From Ilyonectria destructans (taxonomy: Eukaryota > Ascomycota > Sordariomycetes > Hypocreales > Nectriaceae), in contig JAHEWK010000012.1 in NCBI GenBank assembly GCA_020740775.1, positions 1,612,001 through 1,676,000 of the forward strand: 64,000 nucleotides of DNA. The letters run 5' to 3'. The position numbers and the translations under genes were made by a program. Under the pieces are notes generated by a model that did not search any database, had not been told where the DNA came from, and was given only the letters and a program-made list of their open reading frames with translations. This document shows positions 1-10,581 of the stretch, piece by piece. Every line of letters starts with the position of its first letter. Positions within the stretch are counted from its first letter, which is position 1.

Positions 1-282
1 GTTAGAGCCGGTAATCTTTCATTCTGCATCTGGAGATGTTCTTAAGAAAGCTTCCTCAGCTATACACTAGATTTGTATCTTATCACATCCCCAAATCTGT
101 GTACCTACGGTCGTCTCACCACCAGTTTCAAGAGATAATGACGCAAAATCATGTCGCTTTTATTAGAACTACTGTATGATTAATAATCTATAGTATTATT
201 CTGATCCTGATCTCGTTCATTTCCGCTATTACCATCCGTCGAAGAAGTCCTTCCAATGAATGCGTGCTGCTCCCATTTGTAC

Positions 283-1784
283 TTAACATTTGACATTCAC
301 TTTCCAACCGCTTTTGAGTATCCTTGTCGTAATTAGTAGCGCACCGCATAACAAACTTGAAGTGGCCGCCCAAGCTTGTGCTCCTTTGAACGTATCGCCG
401 CTGGCAGACTGAATCAACCCTCCAATCGGGGGACCCGTTAACCCGGCCACTGACACAATGGTGAAGCACATGCCCAGTCTTGTACCGACCTTATCTAGCC
501 GCTTCGTGATGCTGGCAACTCCTGTCGGCATGAGGCACTGGAACGCACCCGATGCTAAGCCGTAAAAGACAGTAAAAACGTAGACACCGACAACGTCTTT
601 CACAGACATCCACGACCAGGCGACAATGGCAACGAAAATGCTGGCGAGGGATATAACATTTAGCGGACCAATCATATCTGCGACAATGGGGACTGCAACA
701 CGGGCCGGCATGCCAGCGCCATTAACCAGGGTGATGAGGATCGAGGCGTCGGCATACGACATGCCCAAGACTTCTCTCGAAAAGGATCCAAGCTAATCGG
801 CATCAGCAGACACAATCATTAGTCTCTAACAGCAGGAACACAGGACTGCACACTTACGTAGTAAAAGGTGTAGTAAACCGCCCAGACAAAAAAGAACAAG
901 CCACCAACATACGCCATGTAAACAGGTTCTCTGAAGGCAACCCAGTCAATCACGGGACCGGACTTGCGAGGTGGCAGTCGCGGCCGCATGAAGGCGACGA
1001 CAAGAGCCAGACAGCCGAGATTGAGGAATCCCAGGGTGCGAGCAGTCCAGCCGAATCCAAGCTTCGGGAGAAGCTGTCGAACCACGATGGGATAAACAAT
1101 ACCTCCGGCGGAATTTCCAGTCGTGGCGAGTCCCACGGCAAGTCCACGGCGGCGGTCGAAGTATGTGGCGACCAGGGCAAGCGACGGCGTAAAGAAGATG
1201 CCTCCGCCAAGGCCGGTCAAGACACCCTGCGTCAACATCAAGTGCCAGTAACTCGTGGAAATGCTCATGAGAAAAATGCCAAGCAGCTGCAGTATAGCTC
1301 CTATAACTAGCGTATGCACAAAGAACCCAGCGTCCAGCAATCGACCGGAAAAAGCGCCAATGAAAAACGTCAGCCAGGTCTGCACCGACCCAATCCAAGA
1401 TATCGCAGACGGCGACTGGGGGAGATGCTCGGTGTAGTATGTTTGAAAGCTTCCAAAGGAGTTGATGTAGCCCCAAGTGGTGAAAATGACAATCCAGCCC
1501 ATGGCAACCTGCGTCCATGCCTGCATTCCGCCGTCAGGAGGAGGAGGGAGAACCACGTTGGACTCGGTTGTAGCGACTGCCGTCATGTCGGCGGACTCCA
1601 TACCTACAGGGTCCAGGCTTGCAGAACGCCTTCCATGGTCGTTTTCTGGGCTCTCGGGATGCATTTCGGGCCTGTGCTTCTCGATATCGGTCCCATCACC
1701 TTGTTCCAAGCGAGACTCGGCCTGTACACGGCGTTGAGGGTAATTAGACATGATTTGAGGCTTAGCGCCCGATTTTCGAGCCAT
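283..1784 (-). CDS. MFS transporter, monocarboxylate transporter (MCT) type
   Basis: Two exons on the minus strand (1784-858 and 792-283) joined by a 65-bp intron (donor GTAAGT, acceptor TTAG) give a 478-aa protein. A charged N-terminal tail of about 80 residues is followed by the proline-rich DGG motif that opens fungal MCT-family (Mch5/monocarboxylate-like) carriers. After it come runs of hydrophobic segments, including FGSFQTYY, SGRLLDAGFF and a glycine-rich GLGGGIFFTP stretch, consistent with 12 transmembrane helices. Family members move monocarboxylates, riboflavin or secondary metabolites across the plasma membrane; the substrate cannot be read here. A Upc2-like regulator lies upstream on the same strand. 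The reading frame is intact. Family is fairly certain, substrate unknown. Confidence 0.9.
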
Positions 1785-2232
1785 CTTCGCAATGAGAAGA
1801 GTATTACGTCGGTTCGTGAAAAATAAGAAGTCACGGGAATGTCAAGGATTTAAGGAAACCAACATGATCGGTCTCCTCCGCCTTCGGACGCGCTGTGTGC
1901 AAAATTGCCAAGCGTGTGGAGTCGCCGTCGGGAGCGTGGCCACTAGGATACTTTTCCGAGCGATCGTGACTACGCTGAATAATGACGACCAGTCCTATGG
2001 AGGCTACTTATCTGCTAATCTGTGGTTCTTCGTCCCCACTGAAATGGCATACGACAGTATTCGGTCCGGAGAGCAGGCCGTTGTCTGTTTACATTGAGTT
2101 CTGTCGGTGAGAGTGAGATGGAGTCGCTTAAACACGAGGTTTGATCCGAAACCGGGGTGAGTGCTCCCCGTGACGTGTTGGGATTAAGACGGAGTTGAAA
2201 TTCTGGTTGTAAATGAATTGATTGTGTGCCGA
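1785..2232. other. Intergenic region, MFS promoter
   Basis: This gap between the transporter start and the 3' end of the regulator holds no convincing ORF on either strand. The translated stretches are short and lack fungal coding character. It should contain the transporter promoter; no TATA box was recognised. Confidence 0.5.
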
Positions 2233-3603
2233 TCATCCGTCCAAGACTTCAACAAACCGGGACTGTTCCACATCCCTGCATTGAGCAAAGTCCATTGGCC
2301 AACGCATGTACTGTTTGTACTCCACTGGTAACTTTTGTTCGAGTTCCAGTATCCAAGACGAGATCATTGCCCTCCGAAACGGAAATGAGTCCATGACTGG
2401 CGTCAAGGCGTTGAGCCCGACAACATACTCTATGATGAAAAAATGGGACATGATGATCTGTGCGGTATAGTTCGAGGCGTCGATGAACAGGTCAAACTCG
2501 GGGGTACTTCCTTCGCCAAGCACCCGATAAGCGGCAGATACTTCTATGTATGCTGTCAAAGTCGTTAACAGGGGTTTGAAACTCGGGATGCGGGTCATGT
2601 ATACCATCCACGTCTGATCGTTGGGTTGCTTTTAGTATCCGTTCAATGATGCCAAGATACCGGACTTCCAGGACGCTGCGACACAGCGGGCCCAATGCTC
2701 TACTTGAGATTAAAGCATCCTTGAAAATGTCGGCATTCTGTCCATGATGAGTAGGTTCCTGGTTGAGCTCGTGTACACTCTGTTCGTGCCTCTCTGGCGA
2801 AAAGGTATGGAAGACAGACTCGGTGAAATGAGGCATAGCAGTATCAGAAACCACCATGCAGCCACGGATCATGGATAGAAACTCTTGCATGCCTTCGGGC
2901 ATATATGACGACTGGAATGTAAGAGCCATCATGGTGGCAAATCGAGCATCTCCCTCGGCCTTTGTCGCGCAGGGCGTGTTCAGGGCCTGGTTCAAAGATC
3001 CGATTGCGTAGACGCGGTGAGTTAGTGCTTGAGAGGTGTAGTCGGCCTTAGTGCCCAGAGACAAGTGGGATGCGGCCAGCCCAAGCATTGCGTGGATCAA
3101 GAAGTCGAACTGCATCGTGTGTTAGAGATGACATGCTCATGATGATGGATTGAGGTGAAACTAACACTGTGAGAGAGGGCCGCAACCTCGCGCCAAACTG
3201 AGTCTCCTTTCAGCGGTAGCGGAGGATAGGCATGGAATATGAAATGCTGGAAAAGACGCAAGTCCTCCATTGTGAACTGAGTCGGTGTCGCCTGCAGTGC
3301 CATTGCAGGGGCCGGCATAACTAGAGCGGAGTCGGTATTACTCGGGTATTCACACGCCAGGCCAAGGCGTTCGCAATGGTCGCAACCCGGCAGAGTCTCC
3401 TGGCATTTCACCTTTCTGCGCTTGCAATTAAGACACCCTCGTCTCGATTTCGTATGTCCCTTTCGCGGTGTTGGTCTGCGCCGCGGCGTAGCACGGCGGA
3501 CTGAAGGCGCATCTTCTGATGACGAGCGGGGAAGTGAAGGCGCAGGAGACAGCAGCATGTATGGTTGCAGTGGGGGGAAATGGACCAGCGCTGTTTTATC
3601 CAT
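2233..3603 (-). CDS. Zn2Cys6 transcription factor, Upc2/sterol-uptake-control-like
   Basis: Three exons (3603-3166, 3109-2605, 2552-2233) with introns of 56 and 52 bp encode 420 aa. A basic stretch (residues 37-56) leads into a complete binuclear zinc cluster, C57-x2-C60-x6-C67-x6-C74-x2-C77-x6-C84, with the CKRRKVKC core. This layout, an N-terminal finger preceded by KSRRGC, is typical of Upc2/DUF3468-type regulators. The second exon starts FDFLIHAMLGLAASHLSL, the usual start of their ligand-binding-like helical domain. The second splice (donor GTATAC, branch GTTAAC, acceptor ACAG) restores frame across what looks like two overlapping ORFs. The gene is tandem with the downstream MFS gene, so local control of that transporter is possible but only inferred. 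Confidence 0.88.
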
Positions 3604-4091
3604 GGCAGATGGGTTTATATCGATGTGTCGGATCCCTGAGATATGTCCTGGACATCAGTAAATCTCGCGGATTATCTTGACGCGTCTCAGCGGTACGACA
3701 TTCGCCATTCCGCGCCACGTTTGGTCAGACCGGGCTAATGCTTGCCCGACGCCGTCAGCTTAGCGGTGAAGGCACAGCTTATCTGGATTGCCACGATCCA
3801 ACCTTAGATGTTATCAATCAGGAGTATCTAAAGGTGTCGTGCCTGATATGCATCTAGCTTGCCCTAGGCCTAGTTATCTGGGGCCTTGTGGCTCTCGTCA
3901 GTGGGGATGCTGGGGCAATCGACGAGCCTGACTTTGCTTGCTCCGATGCACAATCACTTTGACTAGAGAGTAAGCTGCAAAGAATTCCTCTCGCCTTTAA
4001 TGAGTCAGGCGCGAGCGTACTCATCTTGAATCTATCGAAATTCCCCTAGTGGCTTCCCTCGACGTTGAAACTAAATATCCGCGCACCATTT
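3604..4091. other. Intergenic region, regulator promoter
   Basis: About 490 bp between the start of the Upc2-like gene and the end of the DJ-1-like gene. No coding signal is visible on either strand. Confidence 0.5.
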
Positions 4092-4807
4092 CTAACGCGA
4101 GTATTGCGCAAAAGGATCACTCTTGGGATCGATATTCCTTGTATATTCCGAGGCAATGGCAATCCTCGCCGCCACCTCTTCCCCGAATTGATCCGCGACA
4201 AAAGCGTACATCATGTCGATGCCGGCCGAAATGCCCGACGACGTCCAGATGTTGCCGCTCGTCACCCAGCGAGCTTCGTGTATCCATTTCACGTTGGGAC
4301 CTTGTGTAGTGGCCTTGATCAATGCAAGTCAGTGGGGAATTTCAGATGCGCGTGAGTTTCGGTGCATACCCATGTGAAGGACCCCTTGTTCGAGGTAGCT
4401 TCGTGTCCATCCAATATACCTGCTCTCGCCGCCAACGTGCTCCCGGTGCATACGGTAAACAGGTACTTCAGCTTGGGGTACGCCTTTCGTACATAGTCGA
4501 CGATCAGCTGGGTTGCCTCGAGATCGCGTGTTCCTTTGCCGCCTGGAACTATGAGAACTTCGATGTCCTCTGGTGCGTTCTCGAAGGTGTGTGTAGGTAC
4601 GACGCACTGGCCAATAGTTGCACCGCCTGGAGAGCCAGAATTTGTAGACACGGGACTTAGGGTCTCTGCAATGATGGACAGCTGGAAGGGAACCGTCCTC
4701 GACAGCACGTTCAGGACATCAAGCGGGCCGAACACGTCAAGAGACTGAAAGTCTGGGAACAGTATGATTCCATATTTGGTAGGGGGTTTGTTGGATTGCG
4801 TCGACAT
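4092..4807 (-). CDS. DJ-1/PfpI family protein (isonitrile hydratase-like)
   Basis: Two exons (4807-4370 and 4313-4092) separated by a 56-bp intron (GTATGC...TCAAG) give 219 aa. The chosen start is MSTQSNKPP at 4807; an in-frame ATG at 4855 would add 16 residues that look like leader. The glutamine-amidotransferase-like fold is shown by GIILFPDFQSLDVFGPLDV near the N-terminus (conserved Asp near residue 24), VLIVPGGKGTR, and the nucleophile elbow FTVCTGS with Cys120, followed by AARAGILDG. The C-terminal exon holds the W-V-TSGN segment and the SAGIDM helix seen in this subgroup. Such proteins include isonitrile hydratases and stress proteins; the exact reaction is not fixed by sequence. Probably cytosolic. 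Confidence 0.9.
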
Positions 4808-6765
4808 TTTTCTAGTTGGACGAGAGAGACGAGTGCTTAGACAACTTGCACACACGCTCGATTTCCTTGAAATATCTCAGGCTAGGAGAAGTGACTCAAG
4901 TGAGGGGGAGCAGATTATACAATCGAGGGCCAGAGCGCCCCACCAACCAGAGGAGAGTGACTAAGACGGGCGGAGCTCGCAGGTTACCATTCTAGGCTTT
5001 GGTAGGGGTGGCCACGAAGGGAATAGCAGGTAATTGAGGTCTCTGAGATTACTCAGCCATGTTAGATATGCAGGCCTAGCCCTCGGCCTTTTCAGCCACT
5101 GCTTCTTTGCAAGGGTTGTTGCCCTATCAGCGACTGATTGGCGTGGATAATGAGATAGTGTTCAATTGATCTTGAGGCTGGAGGGCGCTGGAAAACGTGG
5201 TGGAACATGCCTGAAACTGGTTACAGCGCCTGTATTTAGCGCCGATCCCGACACAGGAGGAGCCGAAGAGGTCCCCGTGAGACAGCGTCTCAGGCTTGCT
5301 GTGTGGGTGTCCGAAACGCAGACTAACGTGATAGGGCACTCGGGGACTATCTTCGCTAGCGGCTAGGCCATTTGCTTCTGTTGCATCTCGAAGTTGGCGA
5401 ATGGCCTGGTAAATGACGCTGGTCAACCTCTCGGCTGAACGCCTCTGGCGTGGAAAGCCAATAAACGTCTGCTGATGATTTGTTGGCAAAGTGGGTTAAG
5501 GTTGATGATTGAGCCATAAAGCGTCATGCATGTCAGACCGGAGAGAGAGAGATCTGACAGCGACCAAGCGGTGAGAAAATAGGGTTGTTTACAGCTTACC
5601 GCGAGTGGTTATAGCTCAATGTTGGTGGTGGCTGTTGAGATGGCCACAGCCTCATGCAGTCATACAGCCATTTCAGTATGTCTCACGAAAATGGCCTCAC
5701 GGCTGTCTTACAGTTGTACTCGCCAAGCGGGAAGCATCTTGGGGTTCCCAACATCCCAGCAACAACTGAGAGTCATCTCTTGTCACGAAGCTCTGAAGAG
5801 TTCCCGGTAATGGCGGGGAAATGTTGTGTGGGCTCTGTTGCAACGCCATCGATTAGTGCTGACACTCAATCCACGTGATTCAATGCACGTGCGGAATCTG
5901 AACGCGGCCCTCGTTCGTTCTACATCTTGACTCCCTGAGCCAGCATCTCCAACCTCATCTCCAACGGGGCATCTCTACCAGGCATCTCCTGGTCTTCTAC
6001 CGCCACCCACGCTGCCATTGCTATCGTCATCTCCATAATGATCCAACCCTATTTCTTCCATGAGCTCCTAGTTCTTCGTTGCACCGCCAACGAGACTCGG
6101 TGACTTCCATCATCCGTTTTCCTCGACGCCCTCTCCAACGAATTACCACCGAGCGAAGCATAACATACTTTCGATCGTTCCGAGACGTTACTGCGATGCG
6201 GAACACACGCCCTACCACAGTAGCTCATCTAATTGCTGTCGGGAATGGCTGTCACGAATCGTGTTCCGTCGATGACCGCCAGGCCACAGGCGATGCCTTC
6301 GTTGACCTGAAGAATACTTCAAGCCCGCATACAAGTAAAGTGATGTTAAAGTAAACGCTACGAGGGCCGAGCGACGGAAGCAACACCGCGTCCCACTCCG
6401 TCTGTGGTCCTCCTTGCTGTGCGTAGAACCACAATTTCGTAGGGCAGCTGATGCAGGGTATCTCGGTGAAAGAGCAGAGCTAACCCTCCTTCTACGTACC
6501 TGTACATTTGGGATCTTTAATTATAACAAGTAATCGGCTTTTGTTTGTGACGAGGATGCATGACCTATCCAACTGCATCTTCGAGGCTATCGCTATCACA
6601 GGACCCACTTTAGACGCAAATCTCCACTTTGTCTTGAGTCCAGAACCTGAACCTCAACTTCTCATCTCTTCAACACTCCTTGACGAGCATCTCTCGACAA
6701 CTCAAGGCTCAGCCGGCCCCTTAAAACTACATCTTAGTCTTCTTCCCCTGAGACATCTGCCTACC
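4808..6765. other. Long intergenic region without a confident gene
   Basis: Nearly 2 kb with only short, mutually overlapping ORFs. A 74-codon ORF at 5654-5878 and a pyrimidine-rich stretch at 5920-6350 that resembles a 5' leader were looked at, but neither has a domain or a convincing splice structure. The right end should hold the promoter of the kinase-like gene at 6766. Confidence 0.45.
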
Positions 6766-8022
6766 ATGCCTCCTCGGATCAAGCCGCGCCGGGTCGCCGA
6801 GATAATGCTCGCTTCTCTGGGCCTCAACCTCGTCTCCTACACTGAGCTCCAAGTCCTGTGGGCAGGCTACGGCCATATTTGTGCTGTCACGGCAAAAGCC
6901 ACCGATGGAGAAACCGCCGCTCGTTTGGCTCAAGTTTGTGGCGACCCGGAAGCCGCCACAAGCCACACATTCCATCTGATCCTCAAACTCATTTCACCTC
7001 CGAGTAGTAATGACGCGGGTGACGAGGGCCATCTACGCAAGATGCTGAGCTACCATGTCGAGCAGTACTTCTACAATGAAATCACCCCGAGCTTAGAAGA
7101 CGATGTGGCTGTTGCGACGTGCCTCACCTCGACCCGACATTTGGAGGGCCAGCCCCACGCCGAGGAACTCCAAGGCTTGACCGCCACCATCATGACGGAT
7201 CTTCGTCGAAAGTTCCCTGTTGCAGGAGAGAAAAGATCGCTTCTCGATTTCCGCCAGGTCCACGCCGCCTTGGAGTGGCTGGCCAAGTTTCACAGCAGCT
7301 CGTGGAAGATGCTGCCCGACGACCTCGGCAAGTTCGTCCTGCCACCACTCGAGGAGATGAAGCGAAGGGAATCCCACCCAGATACAACTGGGCAAAAGCT
7401 CTGGCTAAACGGAGGATATACTTACCTCGCAACTCGGCGAAATGAATATGCTTTCCTCGAGGGAGACTCATACTCGGAATGGTCCGAGGCTTTCTGCGCA
7501 CCCGCTGGAGACTCATTGCCATCCATCGCAGACATGGTGGCCGATTTCCTCACCCCGTGCGGTAGACCATTCGAGACGTACATACACGGCGATGTCAAGT
7601 CTGAGAACCTCTTCACCACTGAGTCGGGCGACAATGTTGCCTTCTTTGACTTCCAATACGTCGGTCTGGGCCTGGGTGTCTGCGATCTCGCCAAGCTGTT
7701 TACATGCTCGATTCCCATGAGCATGCTCAACGGCGGAGATGTGATACCGGATGAGCTGTCTATGCAAGAAGACGAGCGGACCCTATTGGAGCGTTACCGC
7801 AAGACTCTTCTCGGCCGCCGCCCTGCGGGGAGAGATGTCGATTACCCTGTGGATGTCTTTATTCGCCATTGGGAGACGGCTCTTGTGGACTGGTGTCGGT
7901 TCCAGGCGTCGTGGGGCTTTTGGGGTAATACCCAGTGGCTCGAGGCCAGGGTGCGGTCTATTCTACAGGACAAGGGCTGGAGGGATTGGCTGCAGCAGGA
8001 AGTATCTAATCTCCCCAGGTAG
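6766..8022 (+). CDS. Aminoglycoside phosphotransferase/CHK-type kinase-like protein
   Basis: A single exon of 418 aa from the ATG at 6766 (MPPRIKPRR). An in-frame ATG at 6508 would add 86 residues of poor quality, so the internal start is preferred. The protein kinase-like fold of small-molecule kinases is shown by a Brenner-type catalytic loop, HGDVKSENLF, near residue 274. It is followed by FFDFQYVGLGLGVCDLAKLF near residue 292, where DFQ replaces the DFG metal site. This matches the APH/choline kinase/ecdysteroid-kinase-like (CHK) group, which phosphorylates hydroxyl groups of small molecules. A glycine-containing segment WAGYGHICAV (about residues 31-40) may correspond to the nucleotide-binding loop. 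Substrate unknown. No signal peptide is visible. Confidence 0.85.
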   Translation: MPPRIKPRRVAEIMLASLGLNLVSYTELQVLWAGYGHICAVTAKATDGETAARLAQVCGDPEAATSHTFHLILKLISPPSSNDAGDEGHLRKMLSYHVEQYFYNEITPSLEDDVAVATCLTSTRHLEGQPHAEELQGLTATIMTDLRRKFPVAGEKRSLLDFRQVHAALEWLAKFHSSSWKMLPDDLGKFVLPPLEEMKRRESHPDTTGQKLWLNGGYTYLATRRNEYAFLEGDSYSEWSEAFCAPAGDSLPSIADMVADFLTPCGRPFETYIHGDVKSENLFTTESGDNVAFFDFQYVGLGLGVCDLAKLFTCSIPMSMLNGGDVIPDELSMQEDERTLLERYRKTLLGRRPAGRDVDYPVDVFIRHWETALVDWCRFQASWGFWGNTQWLEARVRSILQDKGWRDWLQQEVSNLPR

Positions 8023-8412
8023 TTTAGTATATCCAAGAAACCAGCTACATAGCACATGGCCTTCGCAACGTAGCGCACGATCACGGTTTGATATCTAGTC
8101 TCGAGATTCATTTCATCAGTAACATGAATCATGCCAACTCAATAGACACGCAATGGTTATGCAAGAACTGTGAGATATTTACGTCGACTTTCGGCCGCGA
8201 CAGCTAACAGAAATGCTCTGGGGGAACCTGACAGCTAGTCGAAATTGTATATACATAGAATGAGAAATGCAAAATTACATCTCTGGGAATGGTAAAATGA
8301 ACTTGATGTAAACCATACGCCCTTCTGCCTTTGTAATGCCGCCTATCTGAGGCCATTGTCGATGCTTCCTCTCAACGGCCACGGCAGGAGAGGATTGGTC
8401 TCACCGGTGGAT
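8023..8412. other. Convergent 3' region
   Basis: Space between the kinase-like gene and the GH7 gene, which converge here. It should hold both 3' UTRs. No ORF of interest. Confidence 0.5.
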
Positions 8413-10436
8413 TTACAAACACTGGAAGTACCACTCGTTCTGCTCTGTGCAGGTGGTGCCAGATTCGCACTCGGTGGCGCCAGTCCAGTTAACACCGCCG
8501 CATTGGTAGTACTTGGAAGCAACCGTGACGTCGTCGCTGTCGTCATCCTCGTCATCCTCGCAGTCGTCGTCGTCGTCGGTGGGAGTGGCTGTCGCACTGG
8601 CAACGGGTGTCTCAGCGGCAGAGGTAGTGACGTTGACTCCGGCGTCGGCCTCGGAGGCGCTCGATTGGGCAGCGGCGCTGGTGGTCTTGGCCTTGGCGGT
8701 GGTAGTCGTTGTGGTGCTGGCCTTGGTCTTGGTGGTTGTGGTCGTCTTCTCCTCAGCGACGGCGCTGGTCTCAACTTCAGCAGCGGCGGTGCTCTCGACC
8801 ACGGCTTCGGCAGTGCTCTCCACCTTGACTACAGTGCTGCTGGACTTCTCGACCACGGCGGCGGCGGAGGTGGTCTTGACTGCAGCCTTGGAAGTAGTCG
8901 TGCCAACCTTGGCAGTGGCCGTGGCCTTGCTGGTGCTGACGGCGGCGCTGGAGCTGGAGGAGCCGGTATCGGTTGAACCGCTGTCGAAGGTGCTGCCAAT
9001 GGGGCCAAACTTGATGTTGGAGAAGACGACAGATGCATTGGGCGTGTCTGCCTCGACGTCAGATGGCACGCCGGAGTCGGTAGAGCAAGTTCCTCGCGCG
9101 GCACCGTCTTCGGTGGAGTTGGCAGGGTAGTTGGAGTCGAGCCAGAGCATGTTGGCGTAGTGCTAGAGGCAATCAGTCAAACGCGGGTGAAGAGACAGGA
9201 TTCATAACTTACATCGTCCCAGAGGCTCATGACCAGGACCATGGGGGCAGCAAGGGCATCGCTCATCTGGGAGTATCCGCCCTTGGCAGCAAAGTCGTCG
9301 TCGTCGCCGAATGCCACCTTCTGGGCAGTGCAGAACTCCTCGGTGAGGGCGTTTCCGGAGTTGCTGGCGATGGTCGACTCAGAGTTGGCAACCACAACGC
9401 CGTCCTGGACGTAGAATCGCTTGATGGAGGAGAGGCCACCGCTGGTACCTTCGACAAACTGCGTGACGACGGTGATGGTCTTGGTGGTGTCGACGGTGAA
9501 GTCAGAGCCTGGGCCGTAGAAGGTCTCGTTGCCTTGGCGGTAGGAGTTGAAGTCGCAGCCATCGGGATCGCAGTCACCAGCGTAGCGGGTATCGGAGTAA
9601 GTTCCGCCACAGGTATCGCCCTCGCAAGAGTGTTGAGTGAGATCTTTACATGGGTGAGCGGTGTATGCTGTGGAGATGTCGTTGGCCTCCCAGATATCCA
9701 TCTCAGGGCAGCATGTGCCGAGGTTGCCGACGCCCGAGTTGGGGTCGTTCTCTGAGGGAACCCAGTCCTCGACGTTGGCCTGTTGTAGTTAGTAGATGCT
9801 AGTAGAGGGATGTCACAGTGTTCATACCACTCCGTTGATGAACTTGACATCGCGGGCACATTGAGCATCGCAGTATCCAGTGCCGTACTTGGCACCAGCC
9901 TTGTTGCCATCATACTTGGCCTTACCACCATCCTCGTCCATGGAGACAAAGTACAGAGCACCGTTGAGACCGCAGCTAATGCCCGATACATCCACATCGA
10001 AAGTGAACTCGTTACCCAAGAGAGTGAACATCTGGTAGGTCTCGTCGTCCTCCATAAGATAAAGACGGCTGCCGATATTGGTCGCATAGGTACCCTTAGT
10101 AACAAAGCCAACACTAAGTTGATCACCGCTGGTGGTTACACCATAGGTGCTAGCGTAGTCGGCGCCATCGACACAGCACTCGGAAGCGCAGGTCTCGCCA
10201 TCAGTGCAGATGGACGTGTCCCACTCGTTGCCAGTGTAGCAGTTGGTGCTGCCCTCCACAGTATGAGTCCATCGCCAGTTGGCGTCAACCACAACGGAGC
10301 CTGCGACTTCGGTGCAGCCGCTGGCAGTGCACTTGGACCAAGTGAGGGCCGGGTGGGTTTCGGTCGTCGAGGTGCAGACCTGCTGCGCGCGGACGACGGC
10401 GATCAACGCCGAGGCGATAGGGAGAGTGCGATACAT
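8413..10436 (-). CDS. GH7 cellobiohydrolase with CBM1 (secreted cellulase)
   Basis: Three exons (10436-9828, 9779-9213, 9162-8413) with introns of 48 and 50 bp encode 641 aa. A signal peptide ends near VRA|QQ (residues 1-17). The GH7 catalytic domain runs to about residue 452 and keeps the E-x-D-x-x-E acid/nucleophile motif (EMDIWEAN), as well as the CCPEMD context. A linker of about 155 residues rich in Ser, Thr, Ala, Lys and Glu ends in an acidic tract (about 588-603). The last 33 residues form a fungal CBM1 with four cysteines (YYQCGG...FQCL). The enzyme should release cellobiose from cellulose chain ends outside the cell. Total length exceeds the roughly 500-530 aa usual for CBM1-bearing family members because of the linker. 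Confidence 0.96.
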
Positions 10437-10573
10437 GATAAAAGAGCGTCAAGCTGTAGTTGGGAAAGAACGTAAAGGAGTGTCAGAATAGGAAACAAGC
10501 CACAGGCTGTTGTTGTGAAAGAATGTAGTGAGGATGCAGAAAGAAGATTCCCAAAGAAGACGGCGATGAATGA

Positions 10574-10581
10574 CTTATATA
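10574..10581 (-). promoter_or_regulatory. TATA box of the GH7 gene
   Basis: On the minus strand TATATAAG lies about 140 bp upstream of the cellobiohydrolase ATG, a normal position for a fungal TATA element. Further upstream, GGCTAG (an XlnR-type GGCTAR core) reads on the minus strand at 11125-11130 and 11481-11486; these short matches are only suggestive. Confidence 0.6.
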